From NCBI GenBank assembly GCA_048267305.1, contig JBLWXT010000004.1, forward strand, positions 124,001-188,000: a stretch of DNA of 64,000 nucleotides. The letters are read 5' to 3'. The DNA is from Owenweeksia sp048267305. GTDB lineage: Bacteria > Bacteroidota > Bacteroidia > Flavobacteriales > Schleiferiaceae. Shown here piece by piece: positions 26,844 through 34,699 of this stretch (the stretch's first letter is position 1; each line of letters opens with the position of its first letter). The notes beneath the pieces were generated by a model. The model was not told the DNA's origin, made no database searches, and was given only the letters and a program-made list of their open reading frames with translations. A program made the translations under genes and the position numbers.

Positions 26844-26875
26844 AGAGCCGGTACAATTACATTTGTGCCGGCTCT
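26844..26875 (+). terminator. hairpin after the SDR gene, weak T tail
   Basis: A 13-bp stem (26844-26856 with 26863-26875, arms AGAGCCGGTACAA / TTGTGCCGGCTCT, one G-T pair) with a 6-nt loop. The tail has only scattered T, so termination may be partial. Confidence 0.65.
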
Positions 26876-26920
26876 GTTATTTGGGGCTGTTAAGTAAATT
26901 TCTCTCTGTCAGGTACCGCT

Positions 26921-27397
26921 ATGTTTGAAAAAATTAAGTCAACTCAATTTCCTCCAAAACAAAAACCGGTGATGGTATGGGACGGGCATTGTGGGTTTTG
27001 CAGATACTGGACCACGCGCTGGTATAAGATTACCGGAGATAAGGTGGAATACCGGCCATATCAGGATGCCGCAGCAGACTTTACCGATATTGATCCCAGG
27101 CTTTTTAAACAGGCCAGTAGATTAATCGAAACAGATGGGCTTGTGTATAGCGGGCCACGTTCGGCTTATAGAACCTTAACCTATGGCAGTAAATGGGGTT
27201 TTTTAGATAAGTGGTATGCCAGTAAAAAGTGGTTTCAAAAACTTAGTGATGGCGGATATAATTGGGTTGCTAAAAATCGCAACTTCATGTTTAAACTAAC
27301 TAAAGCTATGTATGGCTCCGATCCTGAAAACATTCGTCCCTTCTGGATTATCTACCTTTTTATTACTCTATATCTGATTTATAGTATTATTGGTTAG
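26921..27397 (+). CDS. DCC-family thiol-disulfide oxidoreductase-like protein
   Basis: A 158-residue protein of the DCC (DUF393) family, named for a conserved motif that reads here VWDGHCGFCRYW (about 20-31): an Asp followed by a CxxC pair as in thioredoxin-like proteins. A hydrophobic segment at the C-terminus (about 138-156, IIYLFITLYLIYSIIG) is a probable membrane anchor. Family members are often fused to or beside HTTM/vitamin-K carboxylase-like proteins, which are not seen here. The exact redox partner is unknown. Confidence 0.82.
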   Translation: MFEKIKSTQFPPKQKPVMVWDGHCGFCRYWTTRWYKITGDKVEYRPYQDAAADFTDIDPRLFKQASRLIETDGLVYSGPRSAYRTLTYGSKWGFLDKWYASKKWFQKLSDGGYNWVAKNRNFMFKLTKAMYGSDPENIRPFWIIYLFITLYLIYSIIG

Positions 27398-27425
27398 TTT
27401 AAAATGCCAGATTTTATCACTTAAC

Positions 27426-27433
27426 TATATTTG
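27426..27433 (+). promoter_or_regulatory. -7 promoter box for the beta-barrel gene
   Basis: TATATTTG matches TAnnTTTG fully and lies 36 nt before the chosen ATG at 27470. This box also argues against the upstream ATG-like frame opening at 27431, which would fall inside it. Confidence 0.65.
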
Positions 27434-27469
27434 GACCCATGCTACCCAAAACTGGTCTTTAACCAAATT

Positions 27470-28267
27470 ATGTTTAGTAAAAAAATTGGCCTGATAGCTT
27501 TTGTTTTATTTGCCAGCTTTACGGCCATAAGCCAGGAGCAGCTGGAGTTTCTTGAATTTCCGAAAGAGAAAAAACTATTTTCCATTGAGGCTCGAATTGG
27601 CTATTATTGGGATTTACAATCAGTACCAGACTCAATTCCGTACCCGCTTAATGATTTTTATAAAAAGATGGGAGAGGGCCCAAGAGCCGATTTTTCGATA
27701 CTATATAATTGGGGCGGCTTTATAGATATCGGTTTCGGTTATTCCTATTTAAAGGCAATCTCCAGCACTAAGGAGTCTCTTACACTAACCTACCTATACT
27801 TTAATGGCTCACAGAGCACACTCATTGGTAAACTGTCAGGAGAGGTTACTCAGCAGTATTTTTCCCTTAGAGTAGATCCACATTTTGAAGTGGGCAAATC
27901 ATTTTCATTAAATCCTGGAGTATCTACCGGTATTTTGAATTATCAGAATATTACAAGAATAGATGATTTGTATCAAAAAATTTCGGGGCAAACATTAGCC
28001 TTTGAAATGCGATTGGGGCTGGAGTACTATTTAGATCAGAACTTGTCTCTAAATCTAACGGGTTCGTATATGCTCAGTTATTTGTATGAGCCAGAATTGT
28101 ATAATACGCTTGAGGAGATTTCTACAGAAAATCAGAGTATGGGCCTTTCGAAATGGTATTTAGGTGTGGGCCTTAGATATAACTTTACGAAAAAGGGATC
28201 GGCAATGGCCGTACCTGCTTCCAAGGAAGTTCCTCCCCAGCCAAAGAAAAAGAGCCGCTTTGATTAA
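27470..28267 (+). CDS. outer-membrane beta-barrel-like protein
   Basis: A 265-residue exported protein starting at ATG 27470, which gives a signal peptide (MFSKKIGLIAFVLFASFTAISQ). The mature part has alternating hydrophobic strands with aromatic ends (ADFSILYNWGGFIDIGFGYSYL, LRVDPHFEVGKSF, WYLGVGLRYNFTKK), as in small outer-membrane barrels. The C-terminus is basic and Pro-rich (PPQPKKKSRFD). No ligand or enzyme role is evident. The stop overlaps that of the convergent HEAT-like gene by 4 nt. Confidence 0.7.
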   Translation: MFSKKIGLIAFVLFASFTAISQEQLEFLEFPKEKKLFSIEARIGYYWDLQSVPDSIPYPLNDFYKKMGEGPRADFSILYNWGGFIDIGFGYSYLKAISSTKESLTLTYLYFNGSQSTLIGKLSGEVTQQYFSLRVDPHFEVGKSFSLNPGVSTGILNYQNITRIDDLYQKISGQTLAFEMRLGLEYYLDQNLSLNLTGSYMLSYLYEPELYNTLEEISTENQSMGLSKWYLGVGLRYNFTKKGSAMAVPASKEVPPQPKKKSRFD

Positions 28268-28770
28268 AGCTTCTTCAATATCTTTCGCGCCCTCGAGCGA
28301 TACCCGGCTGAAGAGTGCTCAAAACCCTGTTCTATAAGCAGGCGCAGTTCGTGATTAAGCTCATTATGCCTTTTGCAGATGTTAGCAGCCACGGTCATAG
28401 AAAATATCTTGATGGCTACAGGGCTTTTAGGATTAAGTAAATCTCTGGCGCATAATTCAAAGAGAACTCCCTCGTACTCCTCTGGCACAGAAACAAATTG
28501 TAAAACCCTATAGGCATTGCGGCCTACTGCCGGATGAATGGGCTTTTCCAAACAATCAATAAGTTGAGAGATATAAGGTGTAAAAAGATGGTGGTAAGTG
28601 TTGCCCAGCAGCCCTACGGGCCAGGCTGCGCGCTGTGCCAATACCATTTCTTGTGAATTCATGATCTTTATAAGATCGCCAATTAACAAGGGATTTTCAA
28701 TGGCCATGGCCATAATGCGGTCCGATTGTTCCCGGCTATGCTCAGAAAGAAGAAGGTGCTCTAAATCCAT
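28264..28770 (-). CDS. HEAT-repeat-like hypothetical protein
   Basis: A 168-residue all-helical soluble protein. Helix pairs such as QRAAWPVGLLGNTYH, VGRNAYRVLQFVSVP and SAGYRSRARKILKKL resemble HEAT/armadillo repeats, so it is probably a protein-binding scaffold. It is divergent from the GbsR-type regulator gene, and the perfect operator palindrome lies between the two starts, so it may share that regulation (inference). Confidence 0.65.
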   Translation of the reverse strand: MDLEHLLLSEHSREQSDRIMAMAIENPLLIGDLIKIMNSQEMVLAQRAAWPVGLLGNTYHHLFTPYISQLIDCLEKPIHPAVGRNAYRVLQFVSVPEEYEGVLFELCARDLLNPKSPVAIKIFSMTVAANICKRHNELNHELRLLIEQGFEHSSAGYRSRARKILKKL

Positions 28771-28815
28771 AAAACTGTTTTGTTGGTTCCAAAGGTAAAA
28801 CGCAACTTCAAATTA

Positions 28816-28839
28816 AACTTTCAAAATATTTTGAAAGTT
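28816..28839. promoter_or_regulatory. 24-bp perfect palindromic operator
   Basis: A perfect 24-bp palindrome with core TTTCAAAATATTTTGAAA and outer AAC/GTT. It covers the -33 element of the GbsR-type regulator gene, so bound protein would block RNA polymerase. A second site with the same 7-4-7 architecture lies at 29384-29401. The natural binder is the adjacent winged-helix dimer. Confidence 0.8.
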
Positions 28840-28859
28840 GGAAAACAATTGTACATTTG
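28830..28859 (+). promoter_or_regulatory. promoter of the GbsR-type regulator gene
   Basis: TTTG (28830-28833), 18-nt spacer, TACATTTG (28852-28859): both Bacteroidota promoter elements with ideal spacing. The ATG follows 4 nt after the -7 box, so the transcript is nearly or fully leaderless, or a GTG/ATG further in is used. The -33 box is inside the palindrome. Confidence 0.75.
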
Positions 28860-28863
28860 ACCC

Positions 28864-29364
28864 ATGCAATACGAACAAGCCAAGGATGAGTTTATACAAA
28901 CCTGGGGAAACCTGGCCACCCAGTGGGGGATTAATCGCACCATGGCGCAAATACACGCCTTGTTGTTGCTCAGCCCTGAGGCTTTGAGTACTGATGATGT
29001 AATGGAGGAGCTGCAGATATCCCGTGGCAATGCCAATATGAATATCAGGGCGCTGATAGATTGGGCGCTGGTGCAAAAGGTTTATATAAAGGGAGATAGA
29101 AAGGAATTTTTCATCGCTATAAAGGACAGCTTTACCGTTGCGCGCAGAATTGCCAAGGAAAGACAAAAACGGGAGGTGAGCCCGGTGGTAACCATGTTTG
29201 AAGAACTCACTAAAGTAGAGGGAACAGGAGCTAAGGAAGAAGAACTGCGAAAAGTAACGCAGGATATGCTTCAGATGACCAGGCAAATAAATGATTTGCT
29301 CTCACAGTTTGGAGATTCTGAACCTAGCTGGTGGAAGAAAAAACTTATCAGCCTTATTAGCTGA
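28864..29364 (+). CDS. GbsR/MarR-type transcriptional regulator
   Basis: A 166-residue DNA-binding protein. The N-terminal winged helix (about 20-85) reads WGINRTMAQIHALLLLSPEALSTDDVMEELQISRGNANMNIRALIDWALVQK, with the N-G-N/A-N recognition helix typical of the GbsR branch of the MarR fold. A C-terminal helical region serves dimerisation. I expect it to repress its own gene through the palindrome over the -33 box and the next operon through the similar site at 29384-29401. The inducing signal is unknown; GbsR itself senses choline, but no choline genes are nearby. Confidence 0.88.
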   Translation: MQYEQAKDEFIQTWGNLATQWGINRTMAQIHALLLLSPEALSTDDVMEELQISRGNANMNIRALIDWALVQKVYIKGDRKEFFIAIKDSFTVARRIAKERQKREVSPVVTMFEELTKVEGTGAKEEELRKVTQDMLQMTRQINDLLSQFGDSEPSWWKKKLISLIS

Positions 29365-29383
29365 TATTTTTTTTAATCAAACT

Positions 29384-29401
29384 TTCAATATTTATTGAAA
29401 A
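29384..29401. promoter_or_regulatory. second GbsR-type operator
   Basis: TTTCAAT-ATTT-ATTGAAA: two 7-nt arms, perfectly inverted, with a 4-nt spacer, the same layout and the same outer TTTCAA/TTGAAA as the palindrome before the regulator gene. It lies 29 nt before the first gene of the small membrane-protein operon. No clear TAnnTTTG is seen here. Confidence 0.72.
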
Positions 29402-29430
29402 TATAATAAGTAATATATAAATTCAACATC

Positions 29431-29805
29431 ATGGACTATCACGTAACAAGTTACCTCATTTACTTACCTATAACAGTGGCTCTCACAGCGTGGGTGGGGC
29501 ATAAGCTTTTTAAAAACGGTAAAATATTCTTGCTTGACATTTTTGAGCAAAATCAAGATCTGGCCGAGAGTGTTAACCAACTTTTGTTAGTGGGATTTTA
29601 TCTTATCAATATTGGCTATGCCGTTTATACACTGGCCATTGGAGGAATGATAACAGACACCAAAGAGATGATAGAAATGCTGAGTCAAAAAGTAGGCATC
29701 ATCATCCTGATACTGGGAGCCATGCACTTTGGCAACATCTTCATTTTTTATAGGCTGAGGAGAAGACATCTTGACGATAAGAGAGCTAAGGCCATTTACC
29801 AATAA
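29431..29805 (+). CDS. small membrane protein, first gene of regulated operon
   Basis: A 124-residue membrane protein with three hydrophobic segments (about 8-22, 48-70 and 86-107) and a basic, charged C-terminus (YRLRRRHLDDKRAKAIYQ) probably on the cytoplasmic side. I recognise no named family, though similar proteins seem common in Bacteroidota. It is preceded by the second operator and followed after 11 nt by two related four-span proteins, so the three probably form an operon controlled by the GbsR-type regulator. Confidence 0.7.
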   Translation: MDYHVTSYLIYLPITVALTAWVGHKLFKNGKIFLLDIFEQNQDLAESVNQLLLVGFYLINIGYAVYTLAIGGMITDTKEMIEMLSQKVGIIILILGAMHFGNIFIFYRLRRRHLDDKRAKAIYQ

Positions 29806-29816
29806 AACAAAGTGTT

Positions 29817-30185
29817 ATGAAGTTTTTCTTTTACAGTAGTATAGTTTTTATAATGCTGGCAGCAGGTTTAGCTCTTTTGGCTATAGCCGAGCATGATATA
29901 GCCTTTCTAATTTTATACATTCAGTTTGGCTTAGGTTGCATGCACTTGCTTTCAACATTATTTGCATTAAGCAAATTTGGCCTTCAAAAACCGTGGTTCG
30001 TTATTCATTTAATCATTTGCCTGATTTATCTGAGCCTTTTGTTTGTAGCAAGCCCCGATCTGGATTTTGGAGTTGCATTGCTTGTTACCATTGGAATTGT
30101 TTTTCCATGGATAATTGGTATTGTACATACTTTTCAGCTTTACAAAAGCATGGCTAAAGTCAAAACGAATATCCTGGATATTTGA
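29817..30185 (+). CDS. four-span membrane protein, copy 1 of tandem pair
   Basis: A 122-residue protein made almost entirely of four membrane spans (about 5-24, 28-50, 60-78, 84-106) with a short C-terminal tail. It aligns along its whole length with the next gene: both start MKF-F-x-S, share H-or-Q-x-[IL]-[IS]-S-L-x-AL after the second span, and end in VFPWIIGIVHTFQLYK versus SVPWVVAIFHTYKLYK. The conserved P-W-[IV]-[IV]-x-I-[VF]-H-T-[FY]-x-LYK motif closes the fourth span. Function unknown. Confidence 0.7.
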   Translation: MKFFFYSSIVFIMLAAGLALLAIAEHDIAFLILYIQFGLGCMHLLSTLFALSKFGLQKPWFVIHLIICLIYLSLLFVASPDLDFGVALLVTIGIVFPWIIGIVHTFQLYKSMAKVKTNILDI

Positions 30186-30197
30186 AATAAATCAACT

Positions 30198-30536
30198 ATG
30201 AAATTTCATTTTTTCACAAGTCTGTTTTTACTGGTTGCTGCAGCATTTATGGCCGTGCTTGGGTTGTTTGATCCAGAGGTATTCCTCTATGCTGCTATAG
30301 TGGAGTTTGTACTGGGCACCCAACAGATTATTTCAAGTTTAGTAGCCCTGGTGGTTTTAGAAAACAAAAGTTATTTTCTGAAGCATCTGGCCTTCTCCAT
30401 TCTGTTTGTAGTGTTCTTTTTAGTTCTTAGAGGTTTTGGAATGTCGGATCACCTGAAATGGCCTATAGTTTTCAGCGTACCCTGGGTGGTGGCAATTTTC
30501 CACACCTATAAACTTTATAAGGTAATTAGAGGTTGA
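30198..30536 (+). CDS. four-span membrane protein, copy 2 of tandem pair
   Basis: A 112-residue four-span membrane protein, a diverged tandem duplicate of the gene 12 nt upstream (shared N-terminus MKFxFF/FFYS, shared motif PWVVAIFHTYKLYK at the end). Its C-terminal tail is shorter. It ends the small operon; the next gene has its own promoter-like box. Paired small membrane proteins of this kind may form a hetero-oligomer, but nothing in the sequence names a ligand. Confidence 0.7.
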   Translation: MKFHFFTSLFLLVAAAFMAVLGLFDPEVFLYAAIVEFVLGTQQIISSLVALVVLENKSYFLKHLAFSILFVVFFLVLRGFGMSDHLKWPIVFSVPWVVAIFHTYKLYKVIRG

Positions 30537-30621
30537 TATAGCCTCCAATCAATGTCCGGCAGGGGTTTCTTTAAACTTAGGTTTATGGTCACCTTTGCCG
30601 GCTCATTTTCTACAGAATAAT

Positions 30622-31461
30622 ATGGTTAGTAAATATCCCCTATGGCTGAAACACGTTGCTCAACTTGGGTTGGTGGCCAAAGGTGTGGTATACTTCATTT
30701 TTGGTAGTCTCATTATTATGGCAACCTATATACCCAAGGATGATCCTGTAGGTCTTTTTGAAATCGTAAAATACACCATCAGCCTTGGATGGATTGGCCG
30801 GGTTATTACAGCCCTTATGTCCATCGGTCTGTTTTGTTATTCCCTTTGGAAGTTCTTCCAAATGACTTTTAATGTAGAAGGATATGAGGATAATATCAGG
30901 GGATATCTGGTGCGAACCACATGGTTGGGGCCGTTTGTGTTTTACCTCGTACTTGGCGGCCATGCCGCTATTCAGCTCTTTAATTGGTATAGCGGAAATT
31001 TTAACTACAATCCCAATGATCAAAGTGTGTTTCAGGAAATACTATTTACCTGGTGGGGGAAATGGATAGTGGGCTTTGTGGCCTTTACCCTCTTAGTAAA
31101 TGCGGGTTCCCTTTTTTATCTGGCCTTTACCGGTAGATATACTATAATGCTAACGGGCAGGGGTTTTTATCAAAATAGTCCCAAATTAGCCAGACTTACC
31201 GGTTTATTTGGATATCTGGGCTACGGGCTTACATTGTTTATCCTTGGAAGCTTGTTTAGTGTGGCCATTTATTATTCTAACAGTTTTTTTGCTCAGGGAC
31301 AGGATAGCCTTTTTTATTATTTAATCCGTCAGCCTTTCGGAAGATTAATATTGACGGTTATAGCCTTTGGTACAATGTGCTATGGGGTATATTTCTTTTT
31401 AGCTTCATTTTATCGCTGGCGCGATGCTGGCTCCGTAAGTTCCACCAATACGGGGAAGTGA
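30622..31461 (+). CDS. DUF1206 family membrane protein
   Basis: A 279-residue membrane protein of the DUF1206 family: six spans arranged as three two-span repeats. Repeat starts are recognisable (ARx/QLGLVAKGVVYFIFG near 15-30, TTWLGPFVFYLVLGGHAA near 98-115, TGLFGYLGYGLTLFILGS near 192-209). I start it at ATG 30622; the TTG at 30595 lies directly behind a CACCTTTG -7-like box and is an unlikely start. The function of the family is unknown. The 3' end overlaps the convergent nuclease-like gene by 52 nt, an unusually long overlap. Confidence 0.82.
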   Translation: MVSKYPLWLKHVAQLGLVAKGVVYFIFGSLIIMATYIPKDDPVGLFEIVKYTISLGWIGRVITALMSIGLFCYSLWKFFQMTFNVEGYEDNIRGYLVRTTWLGPFVFYLVLGGHAAIQLFNWYSGNFNYNPNDQSVFQEILFTWWGKWIVGFVAFTLLVNAGSLFYLAFTGRYTIMLTGRGFYQNSPKLARLTGLFGYLGYGLTLFILGSLFSVAIYYSNSFFAQGQDSLFYYLIRQPFGRLILTVIAFGTMCYGVYFFLASFYRWRDAGSVSSTNTGK

Positions 31462-32387
31462 TCGGAGTTAATGCTTTTAAGCCTTTTCATCTGTACAAGC
31501 TTAAAGTGTTTGGAGCAAAAAAGATGATCCAGCGGCCATCTCATTATTGGAATTTTGGCATGAAATGTTGCAAATATTCCCCGTCCCTTGCGGGGATCCT
31601 GTAATTCTGAAATCTCCAAAAATCTATCCGTGGTAAAACTCCAGGCTACATCATTAAGATCTCCGGCCACTATTACCGGCATCTGTATTTTTTCTACCTC
31701 TTTGGCTACCATCCACAATTCATTATCCCTGTCTGTAGAATAGGTTCTCTCTGTTGGAGAAGGGGGTGGGGGATGTACACCAAAAAACAAAAATTCAGCA
31801 CCTGAATCTAACTTGAGATTTACCTTAATGCTGGGATATTCTTTTTTGATTAAAAATCGAAGGTCATACTCCGTTATTTCAATTCTAGAGTAAAAAAGCA
31901 TTCCATAGGTATTGTCTTGCGGATATTCAATTTTATAGGGATAGTGCTTTGTGCAGGCCTGGATTTCGTTTTGCCACTTTTGATCTGTTTCCAGCAGCAG
32001 GATTATATCCGGATTTTGATCTTCTATCCTCGCTGAAAGCTTGTCGTATCTATTGTTATCCTGAAATACATTGGAAATTAAAATTTTAATCGAATCTGTA
32101 GAGTTTCGGTCAGTTTCAACCGTCTTTGAGGCAATAGGGGTAAAGGGAAAAATAAGATAGGCTAAATATCCTGTGCATACTGCCAAAAGAGAAAATACCA
32201 CTTGAACGCCCACACTATCCATGATCAGTGGTATGCCCAATGCGAGGGTTACAAGTGCTATTATAAACTTTTGAAGACGTGGAAATTCAAAAACCCTAAA
32301 TGTCCAGTGATCCTTTCTGATAAAGGGAATAAGTGTGGCCAGTATAAGGAGCGAGGCCAAGACGTAAAAAGCAATTGTATGAATCAT
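31410..32387 (-). CDS. endonuclease/exonuclease/phosphatase (EEP) family protein with membrane anchor
   Basis: A 325-residue protein with two or three N-terminal membrane spans (about 1-75) and a C-terminal EEP domain (about 95-315). Metal and catalytic motifs: ILISNVFQDN (Asn of strand 1), DIILLLETDQ (metal Glu), FGVHPPPPSP (His), VAGDLNDVAW (D-x-N) and NSDHFPVLVEL (SDH, catalytic His). Such membrane-tethered EEP proteins are common in Bacteroidota; the substrate may be a phospholipid, a nucleic acid or an inositol phosphate. Its end overlaps DUF1206 by 52 nt. Confidence 0.87.
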   Translation of the reverse strand: MIHTIAFYVLASLLILATLIPFIRKDHWTFRVFEFPRLQKFIIALVTLALGIPLIMDSVGVQVVFSLLAVCTGYLAYLIFPFTPIASKTVETDRNSTDSIKILISNVFQDNNRYDKLSARIEDQNPDIILLLETDQKWQNEIQACTKHYPYKIEYPQDNTYGMLFYSRIEITEYDLRFLIKKEYPSIKVNLKLDSGAEFLFFGVHPPPPSPTERTYSTDRDNELWMVAKEVEKIQMPVIVAGDLNDVAWSFTTDRFLEISELQDPRKGRGIFATFHAKIPIMRWPLDHLFCSKHFKLVQMKRLKSINSDHFPVLVELTEPASRQR

Positions 32388-32400
32388 TGAATAAAAAAAT

Positions 32401-32425
32401 GGGGCTACATTATTAATGTAGCCCC
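32401..32425 (-). terminator. terminator after the DUF1328 gene
   Basis: A perfect 10-bp stem (GGGGCTACAT / ATGTAGCCCC) with a 5-nt loop. The A7 tract to its left becomes T7 on the minus strand, so it ends the DUF1328 transcript before the EEP gene. Confidence 0.85.
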
Positions 32426-32471
32426 AAAGCTATCTAATATTATTTGCTGTTTTACCTTGATTGAATCTTAT

Positions 32472-32630
32472 TCATCGAACAAGCTTCATAATAAGGCTAA
32501 TTACAAATAATACGAGAAAAATGTAAAAAATGATTTTGGCGATTCCGGCTGCACCGGCTGCAATACCCCCAAATCCGAAAATGGCTGCAATTAGTGCAAC
32601 CACAAGAAAAATCAGAACCCATCGTAGCAT
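32472..32630 (-). CDS. DUF1328 (UPF0391) small membrane protein
   Basis: A 52-residue protein: MLRWVLIFLVVALIAAIFGF, then GGIAAGAAGIAKIIFYIFLV and a short end LFVISLIMKLVR. The two hydrophobic segments joined by G-F-G-G-I-A-A-G-A-A-G-I-A-K are the signature of DUF1328/YtjA-type proteins, which are found next to stress genes in many bacteria. Start ATG at 32630, stop TGA at 32472; a terminator follows 46 nt later. It is shorter than common ORF cut-offs and easily missed. Function unknown, perhaps envelope stress. Confidence 0.9.
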   Translation of the reverse strand: MLRWVLIFLVVALIAAIFGFGGIAAGAAGIAKIIFYIFLVLFVISLIMKLVR

Positions 32631-32803
32631 ATAAAATATTTTTATTTGGTTTATAAATAGTTCAGGCTGTTAAGGCTCAAACGCCTTAAATTGTTCATAA
32701 ACCAGATGGCAGAAATAAACGAAGTAGATGTATGATTATGAAAATATTTGGGTTGGCAGTTTGGGACTTTTTACATTCCTTCTCTTAATAAATTGATTAA
32801 CAG

Positions 32804-32836
32804 TTGATAATGGCATCAAAACTTAGCGTATCTTCG
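32804..32836 (+). promoter_or_regulatory. probable promoter of the DEAD-box helicase gene
   Basis: TTG at 32804-32806, a 22-nt spacer and TATCTTCG (32829-32836, seven of eight positions of TAnnTTTG), 23 nt before the TTG start. Confidence 0.55.
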
Positions 32837-32859
32837 CGGACAATTTTAAGAATACAGAT

Positions 32860-34635
32860 TTGAATAATTTTGAAGCCTTAGGGCTTTCACAACCAGTTCT
32901 TAAAGCCCTCAATGAGTTGGGCTTCGAGAACCCCACCGACATCCAGAAACAAGCAATTCCATTACTTCTTTCTAAACCACAGGATTTTATTGGCCTTGCA
33001 CAAACAGGAACAGGAAAGACGGCCGCCTTTGGATTACCACTTATTGAACTTATTGAACCTGAAGAAAGAAATACTCAGGCATTAATTCTTGCGCCAACGC
33101 GTGAATTGGCACAGCAAATAGGGAAACAGCTGGAGCAATTTGCCAAGCATATAGGCAAACTCAATATAGCTTGCGTATTTGGAGGAGCAAGTATTTCAGG
33201 ACAGATTTCTGAAATCCGCAGAGGAGCACAGATTATTGTGGCCACTCCCGGTCGCCTTATTGACCTTAGTCAGAGAGGTGCGGTTAAGCTTAATCAGTTG
33301 GAGTACATTATCCTCGATGAGGCTGATGAAATGCTAAACATGGGATTTAAAGACGACCTGGATTACATCCTGGCACAGGCACCCGCTGAAAAAATCACAT
33401 GGCTATTCTCGGCTACCATGCCCAGGGAAATTAAGAGTATCGTAAAGAACTACATGACTAACCCTGCAGAGGTGAAAATCAACTCTGGTCAGGTGGTTAA
33501 TGAAAATATAGAACACCAATACGCTGTAATAAAGGCCTCGGATAAAACTGAAGCCCTGCGTAGAATGCTGGATTTTGATCCGGAAATGTATGGTGTGGTT
33601 TTTTGCCGCACCAAGCGCGACACCCAAAGGGTAGCTGATGAACTTGTGGAAACAGGTTATGCTGCAGAACCTTTACATGGTGATCTTTCGCAGGCACAGC
33701 GCGATAATGTTATGCGCAAGTTTAAGTCTAAAACGGTGCAGTTGATGATTGCTACCGATGTAGCAGCCCGTGGTATAGATGTAAACAACCTTACTCACGT
33801 AGTGCACTTTGCTTTGCCAGATGATGCCGAGTACTATACTCACCGTAGTGGACGTACAGCTCGTGCCGGTAAAAAGGGTATTTCTCTTTCGTTGATTACC
33901 AAAGGTGAAATGCGCAGAGTTAAATTTCTGGAAAGCAAACTGGGTATCAGGTTTGAAAAAGCCATGATTCCGGCTATTGAGGATATTGCAAAAAATAGAA
34001 TTTCACATTGGGCTCAAAAGCTTGCTGATCAGGAAATAAGCAAAGGCGTAACAGCCGAAATGATGGGTGAAGCTAATCTTTTACTGGTTAACTTTAGCAG
34101 GGAAGAGCTTATTGCCAAGTTTATCAGCGGACAACTTTCACGTATTTCTGCTAAGAATTCGCTTAGTGATTTAAATGATAACTCACGCGGAAACAGCAGA
34201 GACAGAGATTATAGTGATGACCGTGGCGGAAAAAGAGGTGGCCGTGGTGAAAGACGCGAACGCGATTCTCGTGGAAACGAGGCAGGCATGAGTCGCTATT
34301 TTATTAACCTCGGTGTTGTTGACCAGCTCAATAAGGGTGGTTTGCTTAGATTTATCTGTGACAATACTGGCCTTAGTGGAAACGAGGTGGGCAGAATTAC
34401 TCTTGACCAGCGTCATGCCTTTTTTGATGTAGCTGAAAAGTCGGATGGCGTTATTGCTTCCCTCAACGGTAAAAAGTTTGATGGCCGTGAAATCAGGGTA
34501 AATAAGGATGATTCTGCTGGTGGACCTTCAGGAGGTGGCGGTGGCCGAGGTCGTGGTCGTGATGACCGCGGTGGCGGTGATCGTGGACGCGGAGGTAGAC
34601 CTTCTTCAAAATTTAAGAAAAGGAATAAGTACTAG
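32860..34635 (+). CDS. DEAD-box RNA helicase, DeaD/CsdA type
   Basis: A 591-residue ATP-dependent RNA helicase. It starts with TTG at 32860 (no ATG fits; the family N-terminus NNFEALGLSQPVLKAL begins here). Motifs in order: Q motif, AQTGTGKT (I), PTRELAQQ (Ia), TPGRLID (Ib), LDEADEML (II), FSATMP (III), CRTKRDTQR (IV), ATDVAARGID (V) and HRSGRTARAGKKG (VI). After about 440 comes an Arg/Asp-rich linker, a DbpA-like RNA-binding domain (YFINLGVVDQLNKGGLL, about 485-555) and a Gly/Arg-rich tail. This layout fits DeaD/CsdA helicases for ribosome assembly and cold adaptation. Confidence 0.95.
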   Translation: MNNFEALGLSQPVLKALNELGFENPTDIQKQAIPLLLSKPQDFIGLAQTGTGKTAAFGLPLIELIEPEERNTQALILAPTRELAQQIGKQLEQFAKHIGKLNIACVFGGASISGQISEIRRGAQIIVATPGRLIDLSQRGAVKLNQLEYIILDEADEMLNMGFKDDLDYILAQAPAEKITWLFSATMPREIKSIVKNYMTNPAEVKINSGQVVNENIEHQYAVIKASDKTEALRRMLDFDPEMYGVVFCRTKRDTQRVADELVETGYAAEPLHGDLSQAQRDNVMRKFKSKTVQLMIATDVAARGIDVNNLTHVVHFALPDDAEYYTHRSGRTARAGKKGISLSLITKGEMRRVKFLESKLGIRFEKAMIPAIEDIAKNRISHWAQKLADQEISKGVTAEMMGEANLLLVNFSREELIAKFISGQLSRISAKNSLSDLNDNSRGNSRDRDYSDDRGGKRGGRGERRERDSRGNEAGMSRYFINLGVVDQLNKGGLLRFICDNTGLSGNEVGRITLDQRHAFFDVAEKSDGVIASLNGKKFDGREIRVNKDDSAGGPSGGGGGRGRGRDDRGGGDRGRGGRPSSKFKKRNKY

Positions 34636-34641
34636 TATTTC

Positions 34642-34674
34642 AAAAGCCCTCTCGGTTTAACCAAGAGGGCTTTT
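34642..34674. terminator. bidirectional terminator between convergent genes
   Basis: AAAAGCCCTCT (34642-34652) pairs with AGAGGGCTTTT (34664-34674), with inner GG/CC pairing. A on one side and T on the other allow it to end both the helicase and the TraB/GumN-type transcripts. Confidence 0.85.
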
Positions 34675-34699
34675 ATTATGCCTTGTTGTAACGGTAGTT

